From positions 64,301-115,603 of the forward strand of contig DCEF01000004.1 in NCBI GenBank assembly GCA_002316805.1: a DNA stretch of 51,303 nucleotides, written 5' to 3'. Origin of the DNA: Ruminococcaceae bacterium UBA1036 (GTDB taxonomy: Bacteria; Bacillota; Clostridia; Oscillospirales; Acutalibacteraceae). The notes under the pieces are model-generated. The model made no database searches, was not told the origin of the DNA, and saw nothing but the letters and a program-made list of their open reading frames with translations. Position numbers and translations under genes: made by a program. This document shows positions 8,334-16,287 of the stretch, in pieces (the stretch's first letter is position 1; each line of letters starts with the position of its first letter).

Positions 8334-8714
8334 TTTTTTTCACTCCTATGGAAAAGCTACGACAATAACCTTATTTGGTACCACTTATAACGATATATAT
8401 CATGTGTAAAAATTGCAACAATTGCAACATTAAATCACATATTAATATTAGAAGCAGCTGCCAGCTACTTTATAAAAAGCACTGCAGATATGAAAAGGTC
8501 CCGTTCCTTTTCTTAAAGCCAGGGGAAATCAGTGCCTTTTTAGGCATGTGTGCGAATTTTACAAACTTGCCGACTTTGGCATAAAGAAGCACAAATTTTG
8601 GGAAAACTTTGTTAAAAATATATCATGAGCTTTGACTATTTTACAAGGAAACGGCCTAATACAGGATTGCGGCAATATATTTGCGAAAAAGCTTTATTTT
8701 TACTTTGCCAAAGC
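8334..8714. other. Intergenic region, no gene seen
   Basis: The stretch between the MBOAT start and the GH25 promoter is AT-rich and has no convincing reading frame. A short open frame near 8375-8584 lacks a ribosome-binding site and family features. I see no riboswitch consensus. Confidence 0.5.
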
Positions 8715-8743
8715 TTGACAGGCTAATCTACCAAAAATATAAT
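8715..8743 (+). promoter_or_regulatory. Consensus SigA promoter of the GH25 gene
   Basis: TTGACA (8715-8720), exactly 17 bases, TATAAT (8738-8743): a perfect match to the housekeeping consensus. It would give an untranslated leader of about 180 bases. Confidence 0.85.
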
Positions 8744-8819
8744 AATATAAAGGGCTAAAGGGCGGAAATTGCGGAAGAATGCAAAATCTTTGTGCTGAGC
8801 CAGTATGTTAACCAGTGGT

Positions 8820-8914
8820 TTCCTGCCGGACTTTCTTATCCTTTATTTTATCATACAATTTATTATACGATCAATTATACGGTCAAGCTTTTGATGAGAA
8901 AGCAGCCGGCGGAA
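8820..8914 (+). promoter_or_regulatory. Long-range stem in the GH25 mRNA leader, next to the Shine-Dalgarno
   Basis: Segment 8820-8840 can pair with 8893-8914. CTTTCTTATC pairs with GATGAGAAAG (10 bp), GCCGG with CCGGC (5 bp) and TTCC with GGAA (4 bp), separated by small bulges. The right arm ends one base before GGAG (8916-8919), the likely ribosome-binding site. The 52-base loop contains a tandem repeat. It may be a translational control element; I recognise no known family. Confidence 0.45.
8862..8885 (+). repeat. Tandem 12-bp direct repeat in the GH25 leader
   Basis: ATTATACGATCA (8862-8873) is followed immediately by ATTATACGGTCA (8874-8885), one mismatch. It could be a tandem protein-binding site or loop-exposed RNA motif. 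Confidence 0.6.
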
Positions 8915-8930
8915 CGGAGTGAAATTACCC

Positions 8931-10928
8931 TTGAAAAGAAAAATCAAAGCACTGTTCCTCACAGTGGCAGTTGCATTTTCATGCGTTATTCTGCCTATAA
9001 ATGTGCGCGCTTCAGGTAACCCCATTCGTGGCATTGACGTTTCCAAATGGAATGGCTGCATTGACTGGACGGATGTGAAAGATTCAGGAATTCAATTTGC
9101 CATCATTAGGGATGGGTACGGTGGTGACCCTGGTTATTGGGATGATCAGACAGATGTCCGCTTCAAACAGAATTACGAAGGCGCAAAAGCCGCCGGCCTT
9201 AAAGTTGGCACTTATCATTTTTGCTATGCCGTAGATGCAGAAACAGCTTCACAGGAAGCCGATGAATGTATTTATATCCTGCGTAAATATCATTGCTGCC
9301 TTGATTATCCTGTAGCTTATGACATTGAAAAAGCTGGAAGTTATGATCCGACGCAGTTTTCAAGCCAAACCATTGGCGACATTGTAGATACATTTTGCTC
9401 TAAAATACAGAAAGCTGGCTATAAAGCTGCTGTTTACGCGAGCAAAGATTTTTTGGAAGATAAATTCACAGACCCGCGCGTTTCTCGGTATGATACATGG
9501 GTAGCCCAATATGATGGCGAATCGTCAACAGGCTACAGCAGGAATTACACTATGTGGCAGTACAGCAGCATTGGTCAGGTGCCAGGTATCAGCGGCAGCT
9601 GCGATATGGATTACAGTTACTTTGATTATACGGGCACGACACCGGAAACATTTGAATGTGACACTTCTTCTTACAGCTTTGGGCCTTATCGCACTTATAC
9701 ATATGAGATAATGACAATGGATGCCAATACGCCAACTGCAAAGTCTTCAAATACAAACGCCGTGTCTGTTTCTTACCAGAAAAAAGTGCCTGGAGGATAC
9801 TATTTCACCATAACTAACAGGGGGCCGGGTACGGCAACTATAACAACAACATCATCAGATGGGAGACATTCGGTTTCTTTCGAAGCAACAGGCTCAAATG
9901 CCGTTTCAACATATCGATGTGACACGACAGAACCATATACGTTTAAAGACAATTCGTATACTTATAAAATATGTACAGCCTCGTCAGATGTTCCCACAGC
10001 AAAATCGTCGAATTCCAATTTTGTTAAAGTAACTTATACAGGCCCGATACGCGATGGCTACCTTTACAGGATAGACAATGTTGGTACAGGTGACGCAACA
10101 ATAACAACGACTTCAGCGGATGGGAAATGGTCTTCTTCTTTCATTGCGCATGGCAGCGGCGGCAGCCTGTCATGCGATACATCATCTTATACTTTTAGTA
10201 ATACAAGCACTTATTATTACAAAATAGATACAAACGCCGCAACAGCACCTGTTGCCCATTCGAGCGACAGCAGTAAAGTGGCTGTCTCGTTTTCAAAAAA
10301 ACTTTCGGAAGGCAGTTATCTTTACAGGATTGACAATGAAGGCCCCGGAAAAGCCATTATAACTACAACAGCAGCAAATGGTGTTTCTGTTTCTTTTCCG
10401 GCTTATGGCATGGCAGACACAATGAAATGCGACACGGCGTATTATAAATTTAAAACTAACCAGATATATTATTATAAGATAGACACAAATTCCCCTTCTG
10501 TGCCTACCGCTTATTCAAGTGATCCTTCAAAGGTAGCCGTTTCATTTTCGCGCAGGCTGTCAGATTCAAGCTACCTTTTCCGCCTTGACAATATGGGGAC
10601 AGGCGATGCAGTAATTACAACAAAGGACGCAAATGGGGATTCAAACACTTTCCATGCGTATGGAACAGCTTTTCAGGAATTCAGTTCGGACACCCCATAT
10701 AATTTTACAATGGAAAAGGGCTCGGCATATCAGTATAAATTTACTGTAGCAGACGGGGCGGATTATAAATTTGCATGTGCGGGGACTTCAACCTTGCAGC
10801 CGGTTTATCTGCAAAAAATAGGTAATTCTTATTACTACAAAGTTGCAGCAACTGAAAAGGGATGTGTTGGTATCTATGCAAGCTTTGGGAATACTTATAG
10901 ACGCGTGGGCATTGTGACGGTTGTATAA
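8931..10928 (+). CDS. Secreted GH25 muramidase with four tandem C-terminal domains
   Basis: A 665-residue secreted protein. A signal peptide (residues 1 to about 27, basic start then hydrophobic core ending VRA) leads to a GH25 lysozyme domain (about 32-235) with IRGIDVSKWNG (Asp36) and PVAYDIEKAG (Asp131, Glu133), the catalytic acidic pair. Four repeats of 85-87 residues follow, beginning at Cys243, Cys330, Cys415 and Cys500, each with a C-D-T start, a Tyr-rich strand, a PTA(K/Y)SS turn and an ITTT strand. A shorter, Cys-less terminal unit runs from about 586. The repeats look like beta-sandwich cell-surface modules. The start is TTG at 8931, nine bases after GGAGTG; GTG at 8919 is an alternative adding four residues. 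The enzyme should cleave peptidoglycan for remodelling or attack. Confidence 0.9.
   Translation: MKRKIKALFLTVAVAFSCVILPINVRASGNPIRGIDVSKWNGCIDWTDVKDSGIQFAIIRDGYGGDPGYWDDQTDVRFKQNYEGAKAAGLKVGTYHFCYAVDAETASQEADECIYILRKYHCCLDYPVAYDIEKAGSYDPTQFSSQTIGDIVDTFCSKIQKAGYKAAVYASKDFLEDKFTDPRVSRYDTWVAQYDGESSTGYSRNYTMWQYSSIGQVPGISGSCDMDYSYFDYTGTTPETFECDTSSYSFGPYRTYTYEIMTMDANTPTAKSSNTNAVSVSYQKKVPGGYYFTITNRGPGTATITTTSSDGRHSVSFEATGSNAVSTYRCDTTEPYTFKDNSYTYKICTASSDVPTAKSSNSNFVKVTYTGPIRDGYLYRIDNVGTGDATITTTSADGKWSSSFIAHGSGGSLSCDTSSYTFSNTSTYYYKIDTNAATAPVAHSSDSSKVAVSFSKKLSEGSYLYRIDNEGPGKAIITTTAANGVSVSFPAYGMADTMKCDTAYYKFKTNQIYYYKIDTNSPSVPTAYSSDPSKVAVSFSRRLSDSSYLFRLDNMGTGDAVITTKDANGDSNTFHAYGTAFQEFSSDTPYNFTMEKGSAYQYKFTVADGADYKFACAGTSTLQPVYLQKIGNSYYYKVAATEKGCVGIYASFGNTYRRVGIVTVV
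9645..10685 (+). repeat. Four diverged tandem repeats of about 257 bp within the GH25 gene
   Basis: Units begin near the Cys codons at 9657, 9918, 10173 and 10428, with a degenerate fifth start near 10686. They are similar in protein but clearly diverged in DNA, so the duplication is old and the array should be stable. Confidence 0.75.
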
Positions 10929-11079
10929 AAAATGTTAATTTTAGTTTGGAAGTAAATTCCTTGTGGTATTATATATAATGAAAGCAGAAACAGCTTGATT
11001 ACCTTGCAGTGCATTTATGCGTTTAGAAAATGCAGCTGATGAAATTTTCATGAGGAACAAAGGATGCAGGAGGTTTAGA

Positions 11080-11328
11080 TTGGGGATGAGCCAGATGGCA
11101 CAGATATCAAAAGACACATTGATTGGAGATATTTTAAAGGCAGATCCGGATTCGGCATCGTTTTTTATGGCGATAGGGATGTACTGCGTTGCTTGCCCGG
11201 CTTCGCTTGGTGAAACACTTGAACAGGCATGTATGGTTCATGGCGTTGATGCTGACGAAATCACCGAAAAATTAAATGAACAGATTGCTTCCAGAGATAG
11301 CGCAGAGCATTCGGAACCTGAGAAATAA
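11080..11328 (+). CDS. DUF1858-family putative disulfide/redox protein
   Basis: A small cytoplasmic protein of about 82 residues matching DUF1858, the domain of ScdA N-termini and hybrid-cluster-protein-associated disulfide proteins. The family motif is visible: a short helical lead (DTLIGDIL), then GMYCVACPASLGETLEQAC with the CxxC pair. Such proteins are thought to handle redox signals or Fe-S repair, but the biochemistry is not settled. AGGAGG at 11068-11073 lies 6 bases before TTG (11080) and 12 before ATG (11086). I favour TTG for spacing; both are in frame and differ by two residues. The GH25 gene ends 150 bases upstream and trmK follows. Confidence 0.8.
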   Translation: MGMSQMAQISKDTLIGDILKADPDSASFFMAIGMYCVACPASLGETLEQACMVHGVDADEITEKLNEQIASRDSAEHSEPEK

Positions 11329-11345
11329 GTCTGGAGCATAATACC

Positions 11346-11373
11346 CGGCCGCCCGGCTTTTGCGGGGCGGCCG
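11346..11373 (+). other. GC-rich hairpin between the DUF1858 gene and trmK
   Basis: CGGCCGCCC (11346-11354) pairs perfectly with GGGCGGCCG (11365-11373). No uninterrupted T-run follows (GTTCGGTTTGG), so it is a poor terminator. It may be an mRNA-stability or processing element, or a weak attenuator. Confidence 0.55.
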
Positions 11374-11392
11374 TTCGGTTTGGGGAACTTTA

Positions 11393-12097
11393 ATGTCTCT
11401 TTTTTTGCTTGAAAAGCGGCTTGCGGTATGTGCCTCCATGGTGCGCAAAGGAGCCGCTTTAGCCGATGTGGGAACAGACCATGCCTTCCTGCCGGTATGG
11501 CTTGCAAAGTGCGGCATTGTACCGAAGGCTGTGGCTTCGGACATACGCCCGGGCCCTTTGCAGCACGCGGCGTGCAATATTGAAAAATACGGCGTTGGCA
11601 GTATCGTCGAGCCACGCCTTTCGAACGGCCTTGACGGTATTCGGCCTGATGAAGCAGACGATGTTGTAATAGCAGGTATGGGTGGGCTCATGATTTCGGA
11701 TATTATAAAACGGGCCCAATGGCTTAAGGACAGCGGAAAACACCTTATTCTGCAGCCTATGACGCGGGAAGAAGCATTGCGCAGCAGCCTTGCGGAACAA
11801 GGCTTTTATATTTTACGAGAGCGGGCGGTGCAAGAGGGGCGTCATATCTACACGGCCATGCTTAGCTGCTACAATCCGAAAAAAGTAGATAAAAGCGATA
11901 TTTTTCAGTATATTGGCCGCCTTTCTCCAAATATTGCTGAAGATGCTGCGTATATGAAGAGAGAAATGCAGCGCCTGTGGAAGCATGCAAATGGCTTAAA
12001 ACTTGAAGGCGACGAAAAACATGCAGAGGAGCTTTTCCATATTCGAAGTGAAATAGAAAAAATGCTTTTGCCTAAACTGCACGAAAGGGAGGAATGA
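11393..12097 (+). CDS. trmK: tRNA (adenine-22-N1)-methyltransferase TrmK
   Basis: A 234-residue class I SAM-dependent methyltransferase that places m1A22 in tRNA. Motif I is visible as ALADVGTDHAFLPVWLA, the acidic ribose-binding residue in ASDIRPGPL, and a VIAGMGG motif IV. A C-terminal helical tail (about 165-234) matches TrmK. The ATG at 11393 is preferred over an upstream alternative because MSLFLLEKRL is the usual TrmK start. The stop (TGA, 12095-12097) abuts the start of the Nif3-like gene, the same pairing as yqfN-yqfO in Bacillus, which strongly supports the call. Confidence 0.92.
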   Translation: MSLFLLEKRLAVCASMVRKGAALADVGTDHAFLPVWLAKCGIVPKAVASDIRPGPLQHAACNIEKYGVGSIVEPRLSNGLDGIRPDEADDVVIAGMGGLMISDIIKRAQWLKDSGKHLILQPMTREEALRSSLAEQGFYILRERAVQEGRHIYTAMLSCYNPKKVDKSDIFQYIGRLSPNIAEDAAYMKREMQRLWKHANGLKLEGDEKHAEELFHIRSEIEKMLLPKLHEREE

Positions 12098-12871
12098 ATG
12101 TTGCCTACTGTTGGCGAAATTTACAAATTTATTGACGGATTCGCGCCGTTCAGAACAGCAATGGATTTTGATAACTGCGGCTTTCAGGCAGGAGATGCAG
12201 CGGCGGAAGTCCATACGGCGCTTCTCGCGCTTGACATAACGCCTAATGTTGTGCTTGAGGCTTCGCACCGAAATGCCCAGCTGATAATAAGTCACCATCC
12301 TGTTATTTTTAACCCGCTGCGTTCGCTTAAAGCCGGAACTGCACCTTATATGCTGGCGGAATATGGAATTGCCGCAATTTGCGCACATACTAACCTCGAC
12401 CTTGCAAGAGGCGGGGTAAATACTTGCCTTGCAGACCGGCTCTGCCTGACTGATGTTAAAGCACTCGCCGTGGATAAGGCTTCAGGCCTTCCAGCTGCAC
12501 TGGCAGGCAGGCCGGCGAAAAAATACAGGCCGTCTGAGTTTGCCGGGTTTGTGAAAAAAGCGCTTGGATGCGATGGGCTTTTCTATACTGATGGGGGAAA
12601 GGAGATTTCCTCTGTGGGGCTCTGCAGCGGAGCAGGCTCAGACTATGTTGATGCGGCGTATTCTTTTGGGTGCCAGGCTTTTGTGACTGGAGAAGCGAAG
12701 CACCATGAACTGATCCATGCGGAGGCCATAGGCATGACGCTCATTGCCGCAGGCCATTACTATACTGAAGATGTCGTTATACGGCCGCTTGCGGAGAGGC
12801 TGAAAAAAGCTTTCCCGTCTGTGAAATTTTTGAGGGCGGAATCTTCACATTGCCCGGCAAGATATCTGTAA
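12098..12871 (+). CDS. Nif3-like dinuclear metal-centre protein (YqfO/YbgI family)
   Basis: A 257-residue Nif3/DUF34-family protein. The metal-binding residues are present in ISHHPVIFNPL (two His), AHTNLDLARGG (His and Asp) and in VTGEAKHHELIHA (His and Glu). Structures of the family show hexameric toroids with two metals per subunit. The exact function is unresolved despite the database name GTP cyclohydrolase 1 type 2 homolog. This is the short form without the PII/CutA-like insert found in YqfO. The gene directly follows trmK with an AGGGAGG ribosome-binding site inside the trmK end, so the two are translationally close. Confidence 0.92.
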   Translation: MLPTVGEIYKFIDGFAPFRTAMDFDNCGFQAGDAAAEVHTALLALDITPNVVLEASHRNAQLIISHHPVIFNPLRSLKAGTAPYMLAEYGIAAICAHTNLDLARGGVNTCLADRLCLTDVKALAVDKASGLPAALAGRPAKKYRPSEFAGFVKKALGCDGLFYTDGGKEISSVGLCSGAGSDYVDAAYSFGCQAFVTGEAKHHELIHAEAIGMTLIAAGHYYTEDVVIRPLAERLKKAFPSVKFLRAESSHCPARYL

Positions 12872-12898
12872 TTCTATGTTTCTGGGAGGAGTGTGCCA

Positions 12899-14665
12899 AT
12901 GGCTCTTGACGGAGTGTTTTTAAGGCACCTGAAAAAAGAAATTGAATCGGCTGCCCTTGGCGCGAGGGTGGATAAAATATACCAGCCAAGCAGGTATGAA
13001 CTTGTGCTTTCCATGCGCGGCCATGATGGGACGAAAAAGCTGCTTATGTCGGCCCGCACGAGCAGTGCGCGCATAAACTTTACACGTTATGTGCCTGAAA
13101 ACCCGAAAGAACCGCCCATGCTCTGTATGCTGCTGCGCAAGCGCCTTACGGGCGCGCGCCTTTTTGCTGTGCGCCAGCCAGACCTTGAGCGCCTGCTGTG
13201 TCTTGACTTTTCTGCTGTGAATGAACTCGGGGACCACATCGTTCTCACTCTTGTTGTAGAAGTGATGGGGCGTTACAGCAATGTGATATTTGTGGACGGC
13301 GACGGAAAAATCATTGACTCGCTTAGGCGTGTAGATGCGTCGATGTCTTCAGAGCGCCTTATACTGCCTGGAGTCACATACCAGCTGCCCCCGCCGCAAA
13401 ACAAACTGTGCATGTTGACGGTGCGCACGGAAAATATTATAGACCGTGTTTGCTCTATGCCGGGTAGCACATCGCTTTCAAAAGCACTGCTTTTTTCACT
13501 TCAGGGTGTTTCACCTGTTGTTTGCCGTGAAATTGAGCAGCGTGTAAGCCGCGGGACAGGCCTGAAAATTGCTGAGATGACAGATGATTATAAAAGCCGT
13601 TTGACGTTTTTCCTTGGCAGACTTGCTGACACAGCAAAAAATATTTCCGGCCAGCCATACATGGCTGTTGGAAAAGATAAAAAACCGCTTGATTTTTCTT
13701 TTATTCCAATGGAACAGTATGGCACGGCTGCGGCTGTAAGCCGGGAAAAAACATTTTCAGAGCTGCTTGATGATTTTTACGGTGAGCGCGACCGCATAGA
13801 GAGGATGCGCGTACGCTCTTCTGATCTGATGCGTGTCCTGACGACAGCTTCTGCACGCCTGAGCCGAAAAATCAACGTACAACAGGTGGAGTTAGAGCGT
13901 TGCTCCAAACGGGATGAACTGCGTATTTGCGGAGACGTATTGAGCGCAAACCTTTACTGCCTTAAGAGAGGGCAGACGTCAGTGGAGCTGCAGAATTTTT
14001 ATGAAGAACCGCCAAAAACGGTTAAAATAGACCTTGACCCTTCTTGCACGCCTTCTCAGAATGCTCAAAAATATTACAAAGCGTACAGGAAGGCGAAAAC
14101 GGCTGAAGAAATGCTGAACGTACAGATCAATACGGCAAAAAGAGAGCTTGAATATCTCAGCACCGTTTTTGATGAGCTCAGCCGCGCATCGAATGAGCAG
14201 GACATTTCAGACATCAGGTCAGAGCTTTCAGAGCAGGGCTATATACGTGTGCCAAGAGGCGCTAAGAAACGTAAAAGCACATCTCATGGTGCTATGCAGT
14301 TCCGCTCAAGCGATGGTTTTCGCATTTTTGTAGGAAGAAATAATCATGAAAACGATTTCTTAACGCTTAAACAGGCGAAGAAAACGGATTTGTGGTTTCA
14401 CACAAAAAATATTCCCGGATCCCATGTTGTCCTTTTCCTTGATGGCAGACAGCCTACAAAAACGGCAGTTTCTGAGGCAGCCATGCTCGCGGCGTGCTAC
14501 AGCCGCGGGAGGGCTTCTTCGAATGTTGCAGTGGATTATACCGAGATACGCCATGTAAGCAAGCCGCAAGGTGCAAAGCCGGGTATGGTAATCTATGTAA
14601 AGAACAGGACAATTTTTGCAGCACCAGACATTGCAGTGTCGGAAAAGTTACGCGTGGCGCCATAG
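12899..14665 (+). CDS. rqcH: RqcH/NFACT ribosome quality-control factor (Rqc2 homologue)
   Basis: A 588-residue NFACT-family protein: N-terminal FbpN-like domain (about 1-175), HhH and coiled-coil middle (about 180-440) and C-terminal NFACT-R domain with FRIFVGRNNHEND and DLWFHTKNIPGSHVVL (about 470-530). RqcH binds stalled large ribosomal subunits with peptidyl-tRNA and recruits tRNA-Ala to add alanine tails for degradation. It was earlier annotated as a fibronectin-binding protein. Residues corresponding to the functional Asp97-Arg98 pair read Glu97-Arg98 here, a conservative change. ATG at 12899 is chosen because GGGAGGA lies eight bases upstream; GTG at 12893 is too close. It follows the Nif3-like gene by 27 bases, probably in the same operon. 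Confidence 0.93.
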   Translation: MALDGVFLRHLKKEIESAALGARVDKIYQPSRYELVLSMRGHDGTKKLLMSARTSSARINFTRYVPENPKEPPMLCMLLRKRLTGARLFAVRQPDLERLLCLDFSAVNELGDHIVLTLVVEVMGRYSNVIFVDGDGKIIDSLRRVDASMSSERLILPGVTYQLPPPQNKLCMLTVRTENIIDRVCSMPGSTSLSKALLFSLQGVSPVVCREIEQRVSRGTGLKIAEMTDDYKSRLTFFLGRLADTAKNISGQPYMAVGKDKKPLDFSFIPMEQYGTAAAVSREKTFSELLDDFYGERDRIERMRVRSSDLMRVLTTASARLSRKINVQQVELERCSKRDELRICGDVLSANLYCLKRGQTSVELQNFYEEPPKTVKIDLDPSCTPSQNAQKYYKAYRKAKTAEEMLNVQINTAKRELEYLSTVFDELSRASNEQDISDIRSELSEQGYIRVPRGAKKRKSTSHGAMQFRSSDGFRIFVGRNNHENDFLTLKQAKKTDLWFHTKNIPGSHVVLFLDGRQPTKTAVSEAAMLAACYSRGRASSNVAVDYTEIRHVSKPQGAKPGMVIYVKNRTIFAAPDIAVSEKLRVAP

Positions 14666-14694
14666 TTTGCAGTTGAGTAAAATTATGCTATAAT
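14666..14694 (+). promoter_or_regulatory. Promoter of the polysaccharide operon
   Basis: TTTGCA (14666-14671), 17-base spacer and a perfect TATAAT (14689-14694), beginning at the rqcH stop codon and 43 bases before the polymerase start. Confidence 0.6.
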
Positions 14695-14736
14695 AAAACG
14701 CAGCAATTAGCTTGTCCTAATTCGGGGGTGAATATA

Positions 14737-16287
14737 TTGACGGCTGACCGCCTTAACCGAAAGAATACACTTCGAAACACCATTTTTTTTGGCTCTGCTG
14801 GCATTTTAATTATTTTGGCAAATTTAATTATGGCGCTTGGCGGCTTTTATTATATTACAGCAAATTATGTATTGTTTGCAGCAAACATTGCTTTGAACAT
14901 AGGTATCTTTATAGACGTTCTGAAAAATACAAGGCGCGATTTTCCATTATTGGCTTTTATCGCTTCTTTCGATTTGCTGCTGCTGGGGCGTGTTTATGTA
15001 GCTTTTTTCAGGGGACCAAAGAATTTACTTTATAACCTAGAAGCTGAAAATTTTCAGAACCTTTTTACGGCGCTCCAGATTATCACTGTATCATTTATCG
15101 TGGTGTATGCTGCCTATAAACTTTCCGCACCACTCTTTTTCAAGCGTGAAAAAGCCATACGTGAAAAAGGCGCGGGCGCGCTGCACCGTGAGCCGTTGGA
15201 ACCTATCATAAGGCAGGTAAGTGTGGCTGTCCTTATTTTAAGCTCTGTTGCTTTCTTTTTCGTACTTTTTCAAACAATTTTAAACGTATTTAAATACGGT
15301 TATCTTGGCTCATTCACACACAAGCCTGATAAAAACATCCCGTCGGTTATCAGCCGTATATCGTTTTTGTTTGTTCCATCGTTTGCAGTCTTTCTTGCTA
15401 CGATGCCGAACAAAAAGCAGCTGAAAATGCCAATGCTTCTTTATTTTGTCTATATGCTTGCATCGCTTTTTACAGGCAGAAGGAATACTTTTGTCTGTGA
15501 AGCGGTGATGCTGCTTGTTTATTTTGTCCTGCGCGATAATTTTCTTCCGCACGAAAAACGGTTTTTCAGGAAAAAAACGGTTATTGCAATGATTGTAGTT
15601 ATTGCAGCATGTGCTTACTTTTTGGAAAGGGTAGCTGAAATGCGCTCCGGTTCTTCCGGAAACAAAGGCCTGTTTTCATCAATACTTAACTTTATTTACT
15701 CACAGGGTGCAAGTTTCCGTGTAGTCATAAAAACAGTTGACTGCTGGGATAAATTCAACCACAGCACAACGTATCAGTTCTTGTTTTATCCATTTGAAAA
15801 ATATGCACACAACAACGCCTTAATAAGCTTAATTGCAGGCTACAAACCAATAGTTGAAACTCAGAATATGCAGTTTGTAACTTCAACGCATAATTATGCC
15901 CATGCGCTTACTTTTTTGGTAGCTCCAGGGCGTTACCTTTCAGGTGGAGGGTTTGGCACTTCTTTTGTTGCTGAAGCCTATGTTGCCTACGGTATAGGTG
16001 GAGTTATTGCCATAAGCGCGATGATAGGTGTGATTTTCCGTTTCTTTTCTTCAATGCTGACACGTCCATGGGTCGTGACCGCATTTTCACTTATTGCAAT
16101 TAAGGATTTGATATATATCCCGCGCAATTATGCATTTGCATGGGTAACAGATATTTCCAGCCTCACATATCTCTGCTATTTTATTTTTCTCTATTTTGCA
16201 TCGCTTCTGTTGGCAGGAATCAGTTCCCATGTTCGCACCGATCCCTTGAAAGCTGTCAGTTCAGTGCTCGAGGAGGATAAAACATGA
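14737..16287 (+). CDS. Wzy-like oligosaccharide repeat-unit polymerase (polytopic)
   Basis: A 516-residue membrane protein with about a dozen hydrophobic segments and a large loop in the second half, resembling Wzy/WzyE-type O-antigen or capsule polymerases. These proteins share little sequence, so the call rests on topology and on the following glycosyltransferase and Wzz-like genes. The start is TTG at 14737, six bases after GGGGGTG; a GTG at 14728 lies inside that Shine-Dalgarno. The gene overlaps the next by four bases (ATGA), showing translational coupling. Residues RRNTF after a short membrane span (about 245-255) may be functional. Lipid-linked repeat units would be polymerised on the outer face of the membrane. 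An O-antigen ligase is the alternative. Confidence 0.72.
   Translation: MTADRLNRKNTLRNTIFFGSAGILIILANLIMALGGFYYITANYVLFAANIALNIGIFIDVLKNTRRDFPLLAFIASFDLLLLGRVYVAFFRGPKNLLYNLEAENFQNLFTALQIITVSFIVVYAAYKLSAPLFFKREKAIREKGAGALHREPLEPIIRQVSVAVLILSSVAFFFVLFQTILNVFKYGYLGSFTHKPDKNIPSVISRISFLFVPSFAVFLATMPNKKQLKMPMLLYFVYMLASLFTGRRNTFVCEAVMLLVYFVLRDNFLPHEKRFFRKKTVIAMIVVIAACAYFLERVAEMRSGSSGNKGLFSSILNFIYSQGASFRVVIKTVDCWDKFNHSTTYQFLFYPFEKYAHNNALISLIAGYKPIVETQNMQFVTSTHNYAHALTFLVAPGRYLSGGGFGTSFVAEAYVAYGIGGVIAISAMIGVIFRFFSSMLTRPWVVTAFSLIAIKDLIYIPRNYAFAWVTDISSLTYLCYFIFLYFASLLLAGISSHVRTDPLKAVSSVLEEDKT

Noticed and set aside
8375..8584. Short plus-strand frame with CKNCNNCNIKSH
   Set aside because: No ribosome-binding site, no promoter nearby and no recognisable family. 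Probably chance in AT-rich intergenic DNA.
8744..8918. Known riboswitch (cyclic-di-GMP or cyclic-di-AMP type) in the GH25 leader
   Set aside because: These switches often precede wall hydrolase genes, so I looked for their conserved cores, but the sequence does not fit them. Only the generic long-range stem is supported.
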